NCBI GenBank assembly: GCA_018645405.1
Contig: JABGOQ010000166.1
Coordinates: 1 to 64,000, forward strand
DNA from: Anaerolineae bacterium
Lineage (GTDB): Bacteria; Chloroflexota; Anaerolineae; Anaerolineales; Villigracilaceae
Length of the DNA stretch: 64,000 nucleotides
Direction of reading: 5' to 3'
Shown here: positions 24,884-33,741 of the stretch, piece by piece
Position numbering within the stretch: position 1 is the first letter of the stretch
Layout of the letters: every line of letters begins with the position of its first letter
Made by a program: the position numbers and the translations under genes
Notes under the pieces: model-generated
Databases searched by the model: none
Told to the model about the DNA's origin: nothing
Seen by the model: only the letters and a program-made list of their open reading frames with translations

Positions 24884-26245
24884 TTACGCAGTAGTTTCTT
24901 CTACTAATACTGCCGTCAAATCATACGCCATTGCGCCTGTAATTCTGGCTGGCACAATCTCGCCGACTTCGGCATCGCCTTCGATGAAGACCATGCCGTC
25001 AATTTCGGGGGCATCACGATAAGAGCGACCAATGGAGATGCCTTGCTCTTCGTCATAGCCTTCGATGAGAATATCGAGGGTTTTCCCAACATAAGATTGA
25101 TTGACTTGAAGGGAGATATTTTGTTGGATTTCCATCAGGCGTTCCCAGCGTTCTTCTTTAATTGCTGCGGAGACAGGGTCGCCGAGTGGCTCACTAGTTG
25201 TCCCCGGCTCAAAAGAGAATTGGAAAGCACCTACACGGTCGAAACGAATTTCTTCGATGAAGTCGAGCAAAGCCTGAAATTCTTCTTCGGTTTCGCCCGG
25301 ATAGCCGACGATAAAAGTGGTACGGATGGTGAGATTTTCAATTCGCTCACGCATTTTCGCAAGTGTTTTATGTACCCAGTCCATATTGGCGGGACGTTTC
25401 ATGCGTTTTAGCATTTCGGGTGAAGCATGTTGCAAGGGAATATCCAGATAAGGCAAAATTTGTGGGTTTTCTGCCATCACATCAATTAAGCGGTCGGTGA
25501 CATAACCAGGATAAGCATACATAATGCGGATCCAATCCATATCAGGGACAGCTTTGACGATTTCTTCGAGCAAAATAGCAAGACCGTCTTTCATGCCTAA
25601 GTCATGACCATAGTCAGTGCTGTCTTGAGCAATCAGAATTAACTCACGGATACCATTCTCGTAGAGAATTTCTGCTTCTTCAACAATATCTTCGAGGGGG
25701 CGACTAACTGCCGTACCCTTGATGAGCGGAATGGAGCAAAAAGCGCAAGGACGGCGACATCCATCCGCTATTTTGAGATAGGCACTAGAGCCGAAGACGT
25801 TTGCGCGCAATACATCGCCTTCATCTTTACCGACAGTTTTCGCATTTTCGGGCAAGTGGTATAGCACTTCGGGACGATAATTATTACGCATCTTGCGGAG
25901 CTTCTTCACTACGCTCACTATATCCATCCAGCGGCGGGTGCCGAGCATCCCATCTATATTAGGCACTTTTTCAGCCACATATTCGCTAAAGCGTTGAGAT
26001 AAACACCCCGCCGCGATGAGCAATTGTCCTTCAACCTTTTCTTCGGCAAGCTCATTCAAAACTTCTATTGATTCATCACGTGATGGACCAATAAATCCGC
26101 AAGTGTTGACGATGAGTATATCTGCCAGAGCAGGGTCTTCAGATGCGCTATAGCCGTCTCTTAAAAGTAGTTGAGCCATAGAATCTGAATCAACTGTATT
26201 TTTGGCGCAGCCTAATGAGACTAAGTGAAATGTGTTTTCTTTCAT
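24884..26245 (-). CDS. rimO: ribosomal protein uS12 methylthiotransferase RimO
   Basis: 453 residues. The N-terminal MTTase domain has VSLGCAKNTVDSD, VNTCGFI and AAGCLSQ (three Cys for the auxiliary cluster). The radical-SAM domain has ADGCRRPCAFCSIPLIKG (CxxxCxxC), and a TRAM domain ends the protein. RimO adds a methylthio group to Asp88 (E. coli numbering) of uS12. The LGCAKN motif separates it from MiaB. It is in a minus-strand run after bL9 and the RodZ-like gene, in line with a translation/cell-shape operon. Confidence 0.95.
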   Translation of the reverse strand: MKENTFHLVSLGCAKNTVDSDSMAQLLLRDGYSASEDPALADILIVNTCGFIGPSRDESIEVLNELAEEKVEGQLLIAAGCLSQRFSEYVAEKVPNIDGMLGTRRWMDIVSVVKKLRKMRNNYRPEVLYHLPENAKTVGKDEGDVLRANVFGSSAYLKIADGCRRPCAFCSIPLIKGTAVSRPLEDIVEEAEILYENGIRELILIAQDSTDYGHDLGMKDGLAILLEEIVKAVPDMDWIRIMYAYPGYVTDRLIDVMAENPQILPYLDIPLQHASPEMLKRMKRPANMDWVHKTLAKMRERIENLTIRTTFIVGYPGETEEEFQALLDFIEEIRFDRVGAFQFSFEPGTTSEPLGDPVSAAIKEERWERLMEIQQNISLQVNQSYVGKTLDILIEGYDEEQGISIGRSYRDAPEIDGMVFIEGDAEVGEIVPARITGAMAYDLTAVLVEETTA

Positions 26246-26300
26246 AATTATTACCAGAGATAAACAAAGATGTTTTTCTTTGTGATTTTTGTTTTAAAAT

Positions 26301-27758
26301 TTACCCACCCGTTTCTGTATTTATGGGTGTTGGTGTTTTTGTTGGCGTTAATGTAGGCGTAGTTGTTGGAGATGGTGTTGGTGTGGCATCAAGCGTTGGC
26401 GTTACCGTTGGCGTTAAGATGCCACGCGCACCGTAAAGGCGTTGTACGACTTCGCCAAATCCGCCCATTAGACCCAAATCTTGTTGATTGTAGGCAATCC
26501 GAACCCCAGCACCATTTGCGGTTAAGATTTCGACCATTTCATTGCCCTCGTAAACAAAAGAAGCATCGGGTTGAGAGCGTCCTTCAAAGACGAGTTCACC
26601 ATCCACGCTCACGCGTAGCCAGGCACGCTCCATCATTGTTACCAAAATCTGTACCCCTAAATTTTCCCCTTCGGGGAGAACTTCTTCTATTGGTACTTCC
26701 GTGCCGCCTGCGGTATCTGGCGCGGGCGTATTGACGACAACAGTTGGCGTAGGCGTGTTTTCAACAGCAATGGTTGGCGTTGACATCAAAACTTCAGCAA
26801 TTGATGGGGCGGTTGCGTCTACTTCAACATCTGCACGGGAGTTTGCGATTCGCCCCAATCCCCAAACGGAGAAAGCGATGAGTAAAGCAACCATCCCCAC
26901 GCCAAAAATCAAATCGGGTGCAACAAAACTGCCCAATGAGAATCTGCGTTTCTTTTTTGTTGTACTCGCAAATTGCTCTTCTTTGAGATGCCGTTCAACA
27001 CGTTGCGTTTGTAAACCCTCTGCAAAGCGGGTCAGTAGCGCATCGGTGTCTAAATCTAGAAAGTCGGCATAATTGCTTAACATCCCACGCGTTTGAACAG
27101 GCGAGGGTAGGGCTCCAAAATCGCCTACTTCGAGAGCGATTAAATAATGTGGGCGCAGATGGATATGCCCTTCAATTTCAGCATGCGTGAGCGAGAGCAT
27201 TTCACGTCTATCGCGCAAAGTTGCTCCAATGGATGCAAAAATTGACTGGGATTCTTCTGTGGGCTCGGATGGCTCATCTTCATCCACTTCACTGGAACTT
27301 TCGGGACGCGCCTGTTTTTGGCTTGATTCCGCTATTGGAAGAGATTCTGTCTCTTGTGCGGTATCAGCTTTGGGGCTTGCGAGCGTTTCGGCAAGGCGAT
27401 GTTGAAATCGCCCCCAAAGTGTTTCGCCCTCCGATTCGCTGGGGGTGGGCACCGAGTCTACATCTTCCTGCTTATCGTGAATGATTTCTTTTTCAACTTT
27501 GGTGAACTCTTCAAGATTTTCTTTCTTGCTTGCGCTGTGCAATTCTTCGAGGAGAGTGTCAATATCCAGATTAAGATATTGAGCATAAAGACGCAAAAAA
27601 CCACGCCCCTGCACCAGCGAGGACATGATAGAAAAATCGTCTGCTTCGAGAGCTTCGAGATATTTGATGCGGATATGGGTGTTCTCAAAGACATCTTCGA
27701 GACTGAGATTTCGGTCGAGGCGAGCGGTTTTGAGTTGCGATCCGATAGTTGAGGGCAT
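26301..27758 (-). CDS. rodZ: RodZ-like protein with duplicated HTH domain
   Basis: 485 residues. HTH domain 1 lies at about 5-70 (LKTARLDRNLSLEDVFENTHI...RLYAQYLNLD). An acidic, Ser/Glu-rich linker leads to a second, similar HTH at about 175-240 (LRDRREMLSLTHAEIEGHIHL...SNYADFLDLD). One membrane helix is near 285-305, a DUF4115-type C-terminal domain spans about 370-440, and a Thr-Pro-rich tail ends the protein. RodZ links MreB to the membrane and cell-wall machinery; a single HTH is usual, so the duplication is notable. It lies between bL9 and rimO. Confidence 0.85.
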   Translation of the reverse strand: MPSTIGSQLKTARLDRNLSLEDVFENTHIRIKYLEALEADDFSIMSSLVQGRGFLRLYAQYLNLDIDTLLEELHSASKKENLEEFTKVEKEIIHDKQEDVDSVPTPSESEGETLWGRFQHRLAETLASPKADTAQETESLPIAESSQKQARPESSSEVDEDEPSEPTEESQSIFASIGATLRDRREMLSLTHAEIEGHIHLRPHYLIALEVGDFGALPSPVQTRGMLSNYADFLDLDTDALLTRFAEGLQTQRVERHLKEEQFASTTKKKRRFSLGSFVAPDLIFGVGMVALLIAFSVWGLGRIANSRADVEVDATAPSIAEVLMSTPTIAVENTPTPTVVVNTPAPDTAGGTEVPIEEVLPEGENLGVQILVTMMERAWLRVSVDGELVFEGRSQPDASFVYEGNEMVEILTANGAGVRIAYNQQDLGLMGGFGEVVQRLYGARGILTPTVTPTLDATPTPSPTTTPTLTPTKTPTPINTETGG

Positions 27759-27765
27759 GGTTAAG

Positions 27766-27805
27766 GAAAATCACCGATTCCCCACAAATAAGGAGAATCG
27801 GTGAT
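27766..27805 (-). terminator. hairpin between rplI and rodZ
   Basis: An 11-bp stem ATCACCGATTC / GAATCGGTGAT (27770-27780/27795-27805). On the minus strand it is followed by TTTTCC, so it may partly terminate transcription from rplI before rodZ. Confidence 0.65.
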
Positions 27806-27860
27806 AGGTTTCTAATGCGTCTTGCGATATTTTGGTAAAAAACGCAATTTGCTTGGAAAT

Positions 27861-28493
27861 TTAGGCTTCGTCTTCGTCAGCTTCCGATTCTTCAGTTGCT
27901 TCTTCGGTTTCTGCTTCTTCTTCAGCTTCCGTTTCGTCTGAAGTTTCAGCTTCTTCTACAACTTCGCTTTCTTCAGCAGCTTCTGCTGCCTCTGCTTCGG
28001 CTTTTGCTGCCGCTTCTTCTTCAGCTTCTTTGCTACCGGGAACGGCTTCGCCTTCGCGGTAAACGATAACAGTGAATTCGGGGACTAAGTCCATTGTGAG
28101 ACGTGCAGCAATGGTGTGTTCGCCCAAGGTACGAATAGGTTGAGCTTCGAGTTGTTGTTTCTTGATATTGAAACCAGTTTCTTTGGCAACAGCATCGGCA
28201 ACTTGTTGGGAGGTGATAGAGCCATAGAGCTTATCCGTTTCACCAGCTTTAGCGGGAAAGATGAGACGAAGTTCTTCGATTTGTGCAGCTAAACCGCCCA
28301 ACTCTTCGTTGAGGGCTGCGCGTTGTTCGGCAGCTTTGATACGGATGCGATCAGCTTGTTTCATTGCGCCTTTGGTAGCGAGCATTGCCAAGCCTTGCGG
28401 TATCAGGAAATTGCGGCCATAGCCATCGGCGACTTTTTTAATATCGCCAGCACGACCAAGTTTGAATACGTCTTTGGTTAGTAATACTTTCAT
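27861..28493 (-). CDS. rplI: ribosomal protein bL9 with acidic C-terminal extension
   Basis: 210 residues. The first 150 are a complete bL9: MKVLLTKDVFKLGRAGDIKKVADGYGRNFLIPQGLA, then the long connecting helix and the C-terminal RNA-binding domain with GSITSQQVADAV. A tail of about 60 residues, almost only Glu, Ala, Ser and Thr, follows. bL9 binds 23S rRNA and helps keep the reading frame. Acidic extensions of this sort occur in some Chloroflexota, but their role is unknown. Confidence 0.95.
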   Translation of the reverse strand: MKVLLTKDVFKLGRAGDIKKVADGYGRNFLIPQGLAMLATKGAMKQADRIRIKAAEQRAALNEELGGLAAQIEELRLIFPAKAGETDKLYGSITSQQVADAVAKETGFNIKKQQLEAQPIRTLGEHTIAARLTMDLVPEFTVIVYREGEAVPGSKEAEEEAAAKAEAEAAEAAEESEVVEEAETSDETEAEEEAETEEATEESEADEDEA

Positions 28494-28649
28494 TTTTTTC
28501 TTTTCTCAAGCCCTTTTGAATAATAGATTTGGGAGCGAAGGGTACGACACTCCAGCGCGTTAGTATACCAGAGGGGTGGGAGAGCGTCAATTTTCTGTCA
28601 CAAATTGTTAAGAGTTTAACTTGTCAAGGCTAGAGAGCGAGAGTAAGAT

Positions 28650-29030
28650 ATGGATATGAAATCTTGGCGAAATTATATTAAAGAAGTTGTAATCATTATG
28701 GGGGTGATTTTACTTATTTTCTTGATGATGGATTATAACGCGCGTCTTGAGAAGCTGAATCAACTTAATGAGAAGGCTCTTGTAGTTCGCGCCGAAGCGA
28801 CAGCGGTCTTTGTGACTCAAGCGGCGTTGCAAACTCAGATCGCTGAAGCGACTTCGGATGCAGTAACAGAGGCGGAAGCCAGAAATAATGGCGAAATTCA
28901 GGAAGGGGATCAGCGCATTGTGCCTTTGCCTGCTGATGGCGCACCCTTGTTGGATACAGCCATGCCACCACCCGCTCCCGAACGTGTAAAGAAATGGCAA
29001 GTTTGGATGGAATTGTTTTTCGGAGAATAA
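28650..29030 (+). CDS. FtsB/DivIC-like septum formation protein
   Basis: 126 residues. A short cytosolic tail, one membrane helix (about 13-27, VVIIMGVILLIFLMMDY) and a coiled-coil segment (about 28-70) follow the FtsB/DivIC layout. After it comes ARNNGEIQEGDQRIVPLP, which corresponds to the conserved post-coiled-coil segment of septum-formation initiators. FtsB-type proteins bridge FtsL and FtsQ in the divisome. No strong ribosome site was seen before ATG 28650. Confidence 0.7.
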   Translation: MDMKSWRNYIKEVVIIMGVILLIFLMMDYNARLEKLNQLNEKALVVRAEATAVFVTQAALQTQIAEATSDAVTEAEARNNGEIQEGDQRIVPLPADGAPLLDTAMPPPAPERVKKWQVWMELFFGE

Positions 29031-29067
29031 AGCCTTCTAAAAACTTGCTTTGCTTCTTAAGGAATCA

Positions 29068-29097
29068 AAAAAACCTGTCTGAAAAGACAGGTTTTTT
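29068..29097. terminator. bidirectional intrinsic terminator
   Basis: A 13-bp stem AAAAAACCTGTCT / AGACAGGTTTTTT with a GAAA loop separates the FtsB-like gene from the convergent tRNA-Met. Confidence 0.9.
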
Positions 29098-29100
29098 CTA

Positions 29101-29176
29101 TGGTGGCGAGAGAGGGACTTGAACCCTCGACCTAAGGCTTATGAGTCCTCCGCTCTGCCAACTGAGCTACCTCGCC
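29101..29176 (-). tRNA. tRNA-Met (CAT), elongator type
   Basis: A complete 76-nt tRNA on the minus strand with encoded CCA (29103-29101). The acceptor GGCGAGG pairs with TCTCGCC, U8 and the D arm GCTCAGTTGGCAGAGC follow, the anticodon CAT is at 29143-29141, and the T arm is GAGGG-TTCAAGT-CCCTC. The G1-C72 pair indicates an elongator, since bacterial initiators have a mismatch there. Confidence 0.95.
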
Positions 29177-29233
29177 ATAGCCAAAAGATATTACTATGGT
29201 CTCTTTTTTTTGTCAAATTTTTTTTGAAGAATA

Positions 29234-29288
29234 TCACGAATACGATCGATAAAAACAAATATTCGTATCATTCGTCCTATTTGTGATT
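29234..29288. repeat. inverted 9-nt-unit repeat array
   Basis: The left arm reads ATCACGAAT-ACGATCGAT (29234-29251). The right arm, read on the minus strand from 29288, is ATCACAAAT-AGGACGAAT-GATACGAAT. Each arm is built of 9-base units with a shared ACGAAT core. Related arrays are at 35754-35839 and 63116-63142. Confidence 0.7.
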
Positions 29289-29301
29289 AAATATAATGCC
29301 A

Positions 29302-29343
29302 GAATACCAAATTTCGAATATCAAATTCCGAATACCCAATTCC
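29302..29343 (+). repeat. three tandem 14-bp repeats
   Basis: GAATACCAAATTTC, GAATATCAAATTCC and GAATACCCAATTCC follow each other without gaps, each differing by one to three bases. They lie about 30 bases before the folC start, where they overlap the probable promoter region. Confidence 0.8.
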
Positions 29344-29362
29344 CAAAACCCGCATAAAGATT

Positions 29363-29368
29363 TACAAT
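29363..29368 (+). promoter_or_regulatory. -10-like TACAAT directly before folC
   Basis: TACAAT ends 6 bases before ATG 29375, and no Shine-Dalgarno is present (TCACCT). This is consistent with a leaderless folC transcript. Confidence 0.45.
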
Positions 29369-29374
29369 TCACCT

Positions 29375-30688
29375 ATGAATAAATCTTACCAAGAAGCCCT
29401 CGACTATCTCTACTCCTTCGTCAATTATAGTTTTAAACATTCTTCTGAACTCGCCAAAGCCGAATTCAATCTCGACCGTATGCGCGACCTGATGCGCTTG
29501 CTCGGCGACCCGCAAAACGATTATCCCATTATTCATATTGCTGGCTCAAAGGGCAAAGGGTCAACGGCTGCTTTTGTTGCCAGTGCTTTGCGTGCTGCCG
29601 ATTATCGCGTTGGTCTTTATACCTCGCCCCATTTGCAGTATTTCACTGAGCGGATGCAGGTCAATGGCGTACCCATCCCACAGGATGAATTTGTTGCGCT
29701 GGTTGAGAAGCTTAAGCCAGCTATTGAGCAGGTTCCCTTTATTACCACTTTCGAGTTGGCAACCGCACTCGGATTTCTTCACTTTTCACGCCAAAAGATA
29801 ACCGTTGCGGTTGTTGAAGTTGGCCTGGGTGGACGATTGGATGCGACCAATATCATCACGCCTTTGGTTTCGGTCATCACCTCCATTTCATTGGAGCATA
29901 CCGCTGTATTAGGGGATACGCTGACAAAAATTGCCCGGGAAAAAGCGGGGATTGTGAAAACGGGATATCCCTTCGTCGCTTCGCCCCAGAAAACGGAAGT
30001 TGTTTCCGTTTTTGATCTGGTTGCCGAAGAGCACGATGTCCCATTAACCCTCGTTGGACGTGATGTTTTCTATAGAGTAAAGAAAAAATCTATAGACGGG
30101 CAAATGCTTGAAGTGTGGATGCGCAATGGTCCAAAAATGAAGCTCAGTATCCCCCTTTTAGGTGAGCATCAAGTCGAGAACGCGGTCACGGCTTATACCG
30201 TGCTTCTCACTGCGCGCCGTGAAGGACTGATCTTTAATGCCGCGCAAATCAAGCAGGGATTTGCCGACACGCAATGGGCGGGTCGCTTTGAAATTTGGCG
30301 AGAAAACCCGCCAATTGTGTTAGACTCTGCTCATAACCCAGACTCTATATCTAAACTGCGTCAAACGCTCGAAGAATACTATCCAGATGAAAAAGTTGTA
30401 TTGATTTTTGGCGTTTCTGAAGATAAGAATATCACTGAGATGTTAATGGAATTAGCCCCTCGGCTGGAAAAAGTTATCTTGACGAAATCTGAGCATCCGC
30501 GTGCGGTTGAAGCGCAGAAAATGATCGAGTTTGCCGAGCAAGCTGGGGTCGCGTACGAGGCGGTAGAACCTGTCGAAATGGCCGTTGCTCGGGCCTTAGA
30601 AATTGTCGATGAGCGGAAATTCCTCCTTCTATCCGCTGGGTCTATATTTTTGACGGCGGCTGTAAGAGCGACTTTGAGTAAAAAATAG
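29375..30688 (+). CDS. folC: folylpolyglutamate synthase / dihydrofolate synthase
   Basis: 437 residues of the Mur-ligase superfamily. The P-loop HIAGSKGKGSTAAFVAS, GLYTSPHLQYFTERMQVNG, VVEVGLGGRLDATNI and the C-terminal domain LDSAHNPDSI are all FolC hallmarks. The enzyme joins glutamate to dihydropteroate or folates with ATP in the cytosol. Length fits the family (about 420-440). The gene is followed by a palindromic repeat and lon. Confidence 0.95.
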   Translation: MNKSYQEALDYLYSFVNYSFKHSSELAKAEFNLDRMRDLMRLLGDPQNDYPIIHIAGSKGKGSTAAFVASALRAADYRVGLYTSPHLQYFTERMQVNGVPIPQDEFVALVEKLKPAIEQVPFITTFELATALGFLHFSRQKITVAVVEVGLGGRLDATNIITPLVSVITSISLEHTAVLGDTLTKIAREKAGIVKTGYPFVASPQKTEVVSVFDLVAEEHDVPLTLVGRDVFYRVKKKSIDGQMLEVWMRNGPKMKLSIPLLGEHQVENAVTAYTVLLTARREGLIFNAAQIKQGFADTQWAGRFEIWRENPPIVLDSAHNPDSISKLRQTLEEYYPDEKVVLIFGVSEDKNITEMLMELAPRLEKVILTKSEHPRAVEAQKMIEFAEQAGVAYEAVEPVEMAVARALEIVDERKFLLLSAGSIFLTAAVRATLSKK

Positions 30689-30785
30689 TGTGAGGGCGAC
30701 CCATTTGAATTATTAAATGTTCTTAGGTAATTTCTTTGCTAAACGATAATGTGTTTTTAGAAGAACAAAGGGTCGCCCCTACTAC
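30686..30785. repeat. MITE-like palindromic element
   Basis: Outer arms TAGTGTGAGGGCGACCC (30686-30702) and, inverted, GGGTCGCCCCTACTAC (30770-30785) flank inner arms TGTTCTT / AAGAACA (30718-30724/30761-30767). The element fills the folC-lon gap and holds no gene. It can fold into one long hairpin. Confidence 0.75.
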
Positions 30786-30800
30786 GATAAAAGGAAATAA

Positions 30801-33263
30801 ATGAATCAAAAAGACTGGGCATTTGAAGACGAAGAAGATTTTGGCGTTGCGCTTTCGCAGCGAACAGAAGAGCTTTATAGCGTTCCTAATCGAGACGTAG
30901 ATGATGAGGGCCTGATCGAGGCTTGGGCTGTGCCTTTGCGAGATCTGGTTATTTTTCCGCGCATGGTTTCTCCGATTTTTGTCGGGCGCGAGGCTTCGTT
31001 ATTGGCAATTCAGGAAGCGCAACTTAATAATCAAACTGTGATCGGTCTCACCCAACATGATGCTGATCTTGATACGCCAGGAATAGATGATTTTCTGCCG
31101 ATTGGCGTTGAGATGGCGGTAGGGCGTTTGCTGAGTATGCCCGAAGGCGCTAGTTCTTCGCTCGTGCAGGGACGGCGACGGGTGGAGATTGTTGAATTTA
31201 TACAGCTTGAACCTTTTTTGCGTGTTCGCGCTCGCCCGATTGCCGAGCCAAAAGATGCCGACCGTGAGACGAAAGCCTTAATGCGCTCGGTGCTGGATTC
31301 TTTTGATCGTTGTGTGCATTTGGACCGAGCCTTGCCCGACGAAGCGTATCTTTATGCCCTGAATATCAATGAGCCTGGTTGGCTGGCAGATATGATCGCC
31401 TCTACATTGGCGATTGGCTCGCTTGAAAAACAAAAATTGCTCATAATCCCAGACCCTGCTGCGCGTTTGCAGCGACTCAATTTTTTATTGGCACAAGAAG
31501 TGGATGTATTGGAATTGGAAGATAAAATCCATTCTCGTGTTCAATCTGAAATGAGCCAAAATCAACGCGATTTTTATTTGCGTGAGCAATTAAAAGCTAT
31601 CCAAACCGAGTTGGGAGAAGGCGATATTTGGACTCAGGACGTGGCTGAATTGCGTGAGAAAATTAAGAAGGCCAAACTCCCCAAAGAAGCGCAAGAAACA
31701 GCGTTGAAAGAATTGGCGCGCTTGGAGCAAATGCCACCGATGGCTCCTGAAGTGGGCATTATTCGTACATATATCGACTGGATTGTAGACCTACCCTGGA
31801 AAAAGGCGAGCAAGGATAAATTAGATGTAAGCCATGCTGCTAAGATCTTAGACCGCGACCATTATGGATTGAAAAAAGTCAAAGATCGTATTCTTGAATA
31901 TATTGCTGTACGTTCTTTGAAACCGAAGAAGGAACGCCAGCCGATTTTATGCTTTGTCGGTGCACCCGGAACAGGGAAAACATCTTTAGGGCGATCAATA
32001 GCCGAAGCGCTCGGACGTGAATTTGCTCGTGTTTCATTGGGCGGTGTGCGCGACGTAAGCGAGATACGTGGGCATCGCCGAACATACATCGGCGCGTTAC
32101 CCGGACGAATTATCCAGACCCTAAAACGTGCAGGAAAAGCCAATCCGCTTTTCATGTTGGATGAAATAGACAAGCTTGGCTCCGATTTTCGCGGCGACCC
32201 GTCATCTGCACTGCTCGAAGTACTCGACCCAGAGCAAAACCATGCTTTTAGCGATCATTATCTTGAAATCCCCTTTGATTTGTCTAAGGTAATGTTCATC
32301 ACCACTGCAAATTCGCTGCACGATATTCCAGATGCGTTGCTTGACCGCATGGAAGTGATTGAGTTCCCCGGTTATATCGAAGAAGAAAAACTGGCTATCG
32401 CAAATCAATATCTGATTTCGCGTCAAATTGATGAAAGCGGGGTGCATGATCTAGATTTACGCTTCTCCTTAGGTGCATTGCAGAGCATTATTCGACAATA
32501 TACTTATGAAGCAGGTGTTCGTAACCTGGAGCGTGAGATTGGTCGCGTTTGTCGAAAAGTAGCACGGCTCAAAGCGGAGGAAAAACGCTATCCGCAACAA
32601 ATCACCTCGCGGACGATCGAGAAATTTTTGGGACCGCCTGAATATTTCCTGCCAGAAGCAGAAGAACAAGATGAAGTTGGAGTCGCGACGGGCCTTGCCT
32701 GGACGATGAATGGTGGTGAGATTATGTCTATAGAAGTGGCTGTTCTTGAAGGCAAGGGGAATCTCCAAATCACAGGCAATATCGGCGATGTGATGCAAGA
32801 ATCTGTGCAGGCTGGGCTGACTTATATCAAATCTCGTGCGGTGGAATACGATATTCCACTTGAAGTTTTTGATCGAATGGATATCCATCTTCACTTGCCA
32901 GAAGCCGCGATCCCGAAAGATGGTCCCAGTGCGGGCATCACACTCACGAGCGCATTGCTCTCGGCGTTAACCGGTCATCCCGTTTACCGTGATGTGGCGA
33001 TGACAGGCGAGATCACGTTGAGAGGGCGTGTGCTTCCCGTCGGTGGGGTACGAGATAAAGTCCTCGCTGCGCATCGCTCAGAGATGAAAGTCGTCATGCT
33101 ACCAGAGAAAAATATGAAAGATTTGGTTGATATTCCGAAATCGGCGCGTAATGATTTGAAAATAATCCCTGTTAAGCACATGGATCAAGTTCTCGAAATT
33201 GCCCTTGCGCCAGAACAGACTCTAGACCCGCCGCGCCCGAAAGAGAAGGAAGAGGAAGAGTAA
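30801..33263 (+). CDS. lon: ATP-dependent protease La (Lon)
   Basis: 820 residues: an N-terminal substrate-binding domain, an AAA+ domain with Walker A GAPGTGKTSLGRS and Walker B LFMLDEIDKL, and a C-terminal peptidase domain. The catalytic Ser710 is in PKDGPSAGI and Lys753 in GVRDKVLAA, the Ser-Lys dyad of Lon. It degrades misfolded and regulatory proteins in the cytosol. ATG 30801 follows AAAAGGAAAT. The C-terminal tail is rich in Glu. No heat-shock CIRCE element was seen upstream. Confidence 0.97.
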   Translation: MNQKDWAFEDEEDFGVALSQRTEELYSVPNRDVDDEGLIEAWAVPLRDLVIFPRMVSPIFVGREASLLAIQEAQLNNQTVIGLTQHDADLDTPGIDDFLPIGVEMAVGRLLSMPEGASSSLVQGRRRVEIVEFIQLEPFLRVRARPIAEPKDADRETKALMRSVLDSFDRCVHLDRALPDEAYLYALNINEPGWLADMIASTLAIGSLEKQKLLIIPDPAARLQRLNFLLAQEVDVLELEDKIHSRVQSEMSQNQRDFYLREQLKAIQTELGEGDIWTQDVAELREKIKKAKLPKEAQETALKELARLEQMPPMAPEVGIIRTYIDWIVDLPWKKASKDKLDVSHAAKILDRDHYGLKKVKDRILEYIAVRSLKPKKERQPILCFVGAPGTGKTSLGRSIAEALGREFARVSLGGVRDVSEIRGHRRTYIGALPGRIIQTLKRAGKANPLFMLDEIDKLGSDFRGDPSSALLEVLDPEQNHAFSDHYLEIPFDLSKVMFITTANSLHDIPDALLDRMEVIEFPGYIEEEKLAIANQYLISRQIDESGVHDLDLRFSLGALQSIIRQYTYEAGVRNLEREIGRVCRKVARLKAEEKRYPQQITSRTIEKFLGPPEYFLPEAEEQDEVGVATGLAWTMNGGEIMSIEVAVLEGKGNLQITGNIGDVMQESVQAGLTYIKSRAVEYDIPLEVFDRMDIHLHLPEAAIPKDGPSAGITLTSALLSALTGHPVYRDVAMTGEITLRGRVLPVGGVRDKVLAAHRSEMKVVMLPEKNMKDLVDIPKSARNDLKIIPVKHMDQVLEIALAPEQTLDPPRPKEKEEEE

Positions 33264-33275
33264 AATATAAAACTA

Positions 33276-33302
33276 AACCGCCAAGAACGCCAAAAAAAGC
33301 GA
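33276..33302 (+). repeat. left inverted arm flanking the GxxExxY gene
   Basis: ACCGCCAAG-AACGCCAAA-AAAAGCGAG, 9-base units. The opposite arm is at 33742-33769, in inverse orientation. Confidence 0.75.
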
Positions 33303-33333
33303 GAGAAAATATAAAAAAGCAGAAGAGAAAAAG

Positions 33334-33730
33334 ATGAGGAGAAAAGAGCCAAGTAAAGAATTAGATGACTTGGCGTACAAAGTAATTGGCGCGGCGATGG
33401 AAGTTCACCGCACCTTTGGTCTTGGTATTTTTAGAAAGTATTTACGAAGAAGCTTTGTGCTTTGAATTAAAAAGGCGTGATATTTCTTTTGAAAAGCAAG
33501 TTGAAGTCTCTATCAAGTATAAAGGCCAAGCTGTCAGAAAAGGTAGATTGGATTTGCTGATAGACAAAAAACTGGTTGTTGAATTGAAAACTGTAGAAAA
33601 TTTTGCCCCAATACATCAAGCACAAGTTATTTCATATCTTAAAGCAACAGACTTGAATCTAGGTTTGCTGATTAATTTCAAAGTCTCTTTACTAAAAAAT
33701 GGAATCAAACGAGTGATACTCTCCTCATAA
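33334..33730 (+). pseudogene. GxxExxY protein (PD-(D/E)XK-like), frameshifted
   Basis: Starting at ATG 33334 the frame reads MRRKEPSKELDDLAYKVIG and EVHRTFGLG, the normal N-terminus of GxxExxY proteins. The rest, FLESIYEEALCFEL through GRLDLLIDKKLVVELKT, continues in the next frame. One extra base at the TATTTTTA run near 33429 causes the break. Without it the protein would be about 131 residues with intact D and ExK residues of a PD-(D/E)XK nuclease fold. It may be a real mutation, programmed slippage or a sequencing error. The gene lies between inverted repeats and between lon and an SDR. Confidence 0.8.
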
Positions 33731-33741
33731 ATTAAAAAAAC

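Noticed and set aside
29234-29343. Possible CRISPR array
   Set aside because: The units are only 9 or 14 bases, adjoin each other without spacers, and no cas gene is present.
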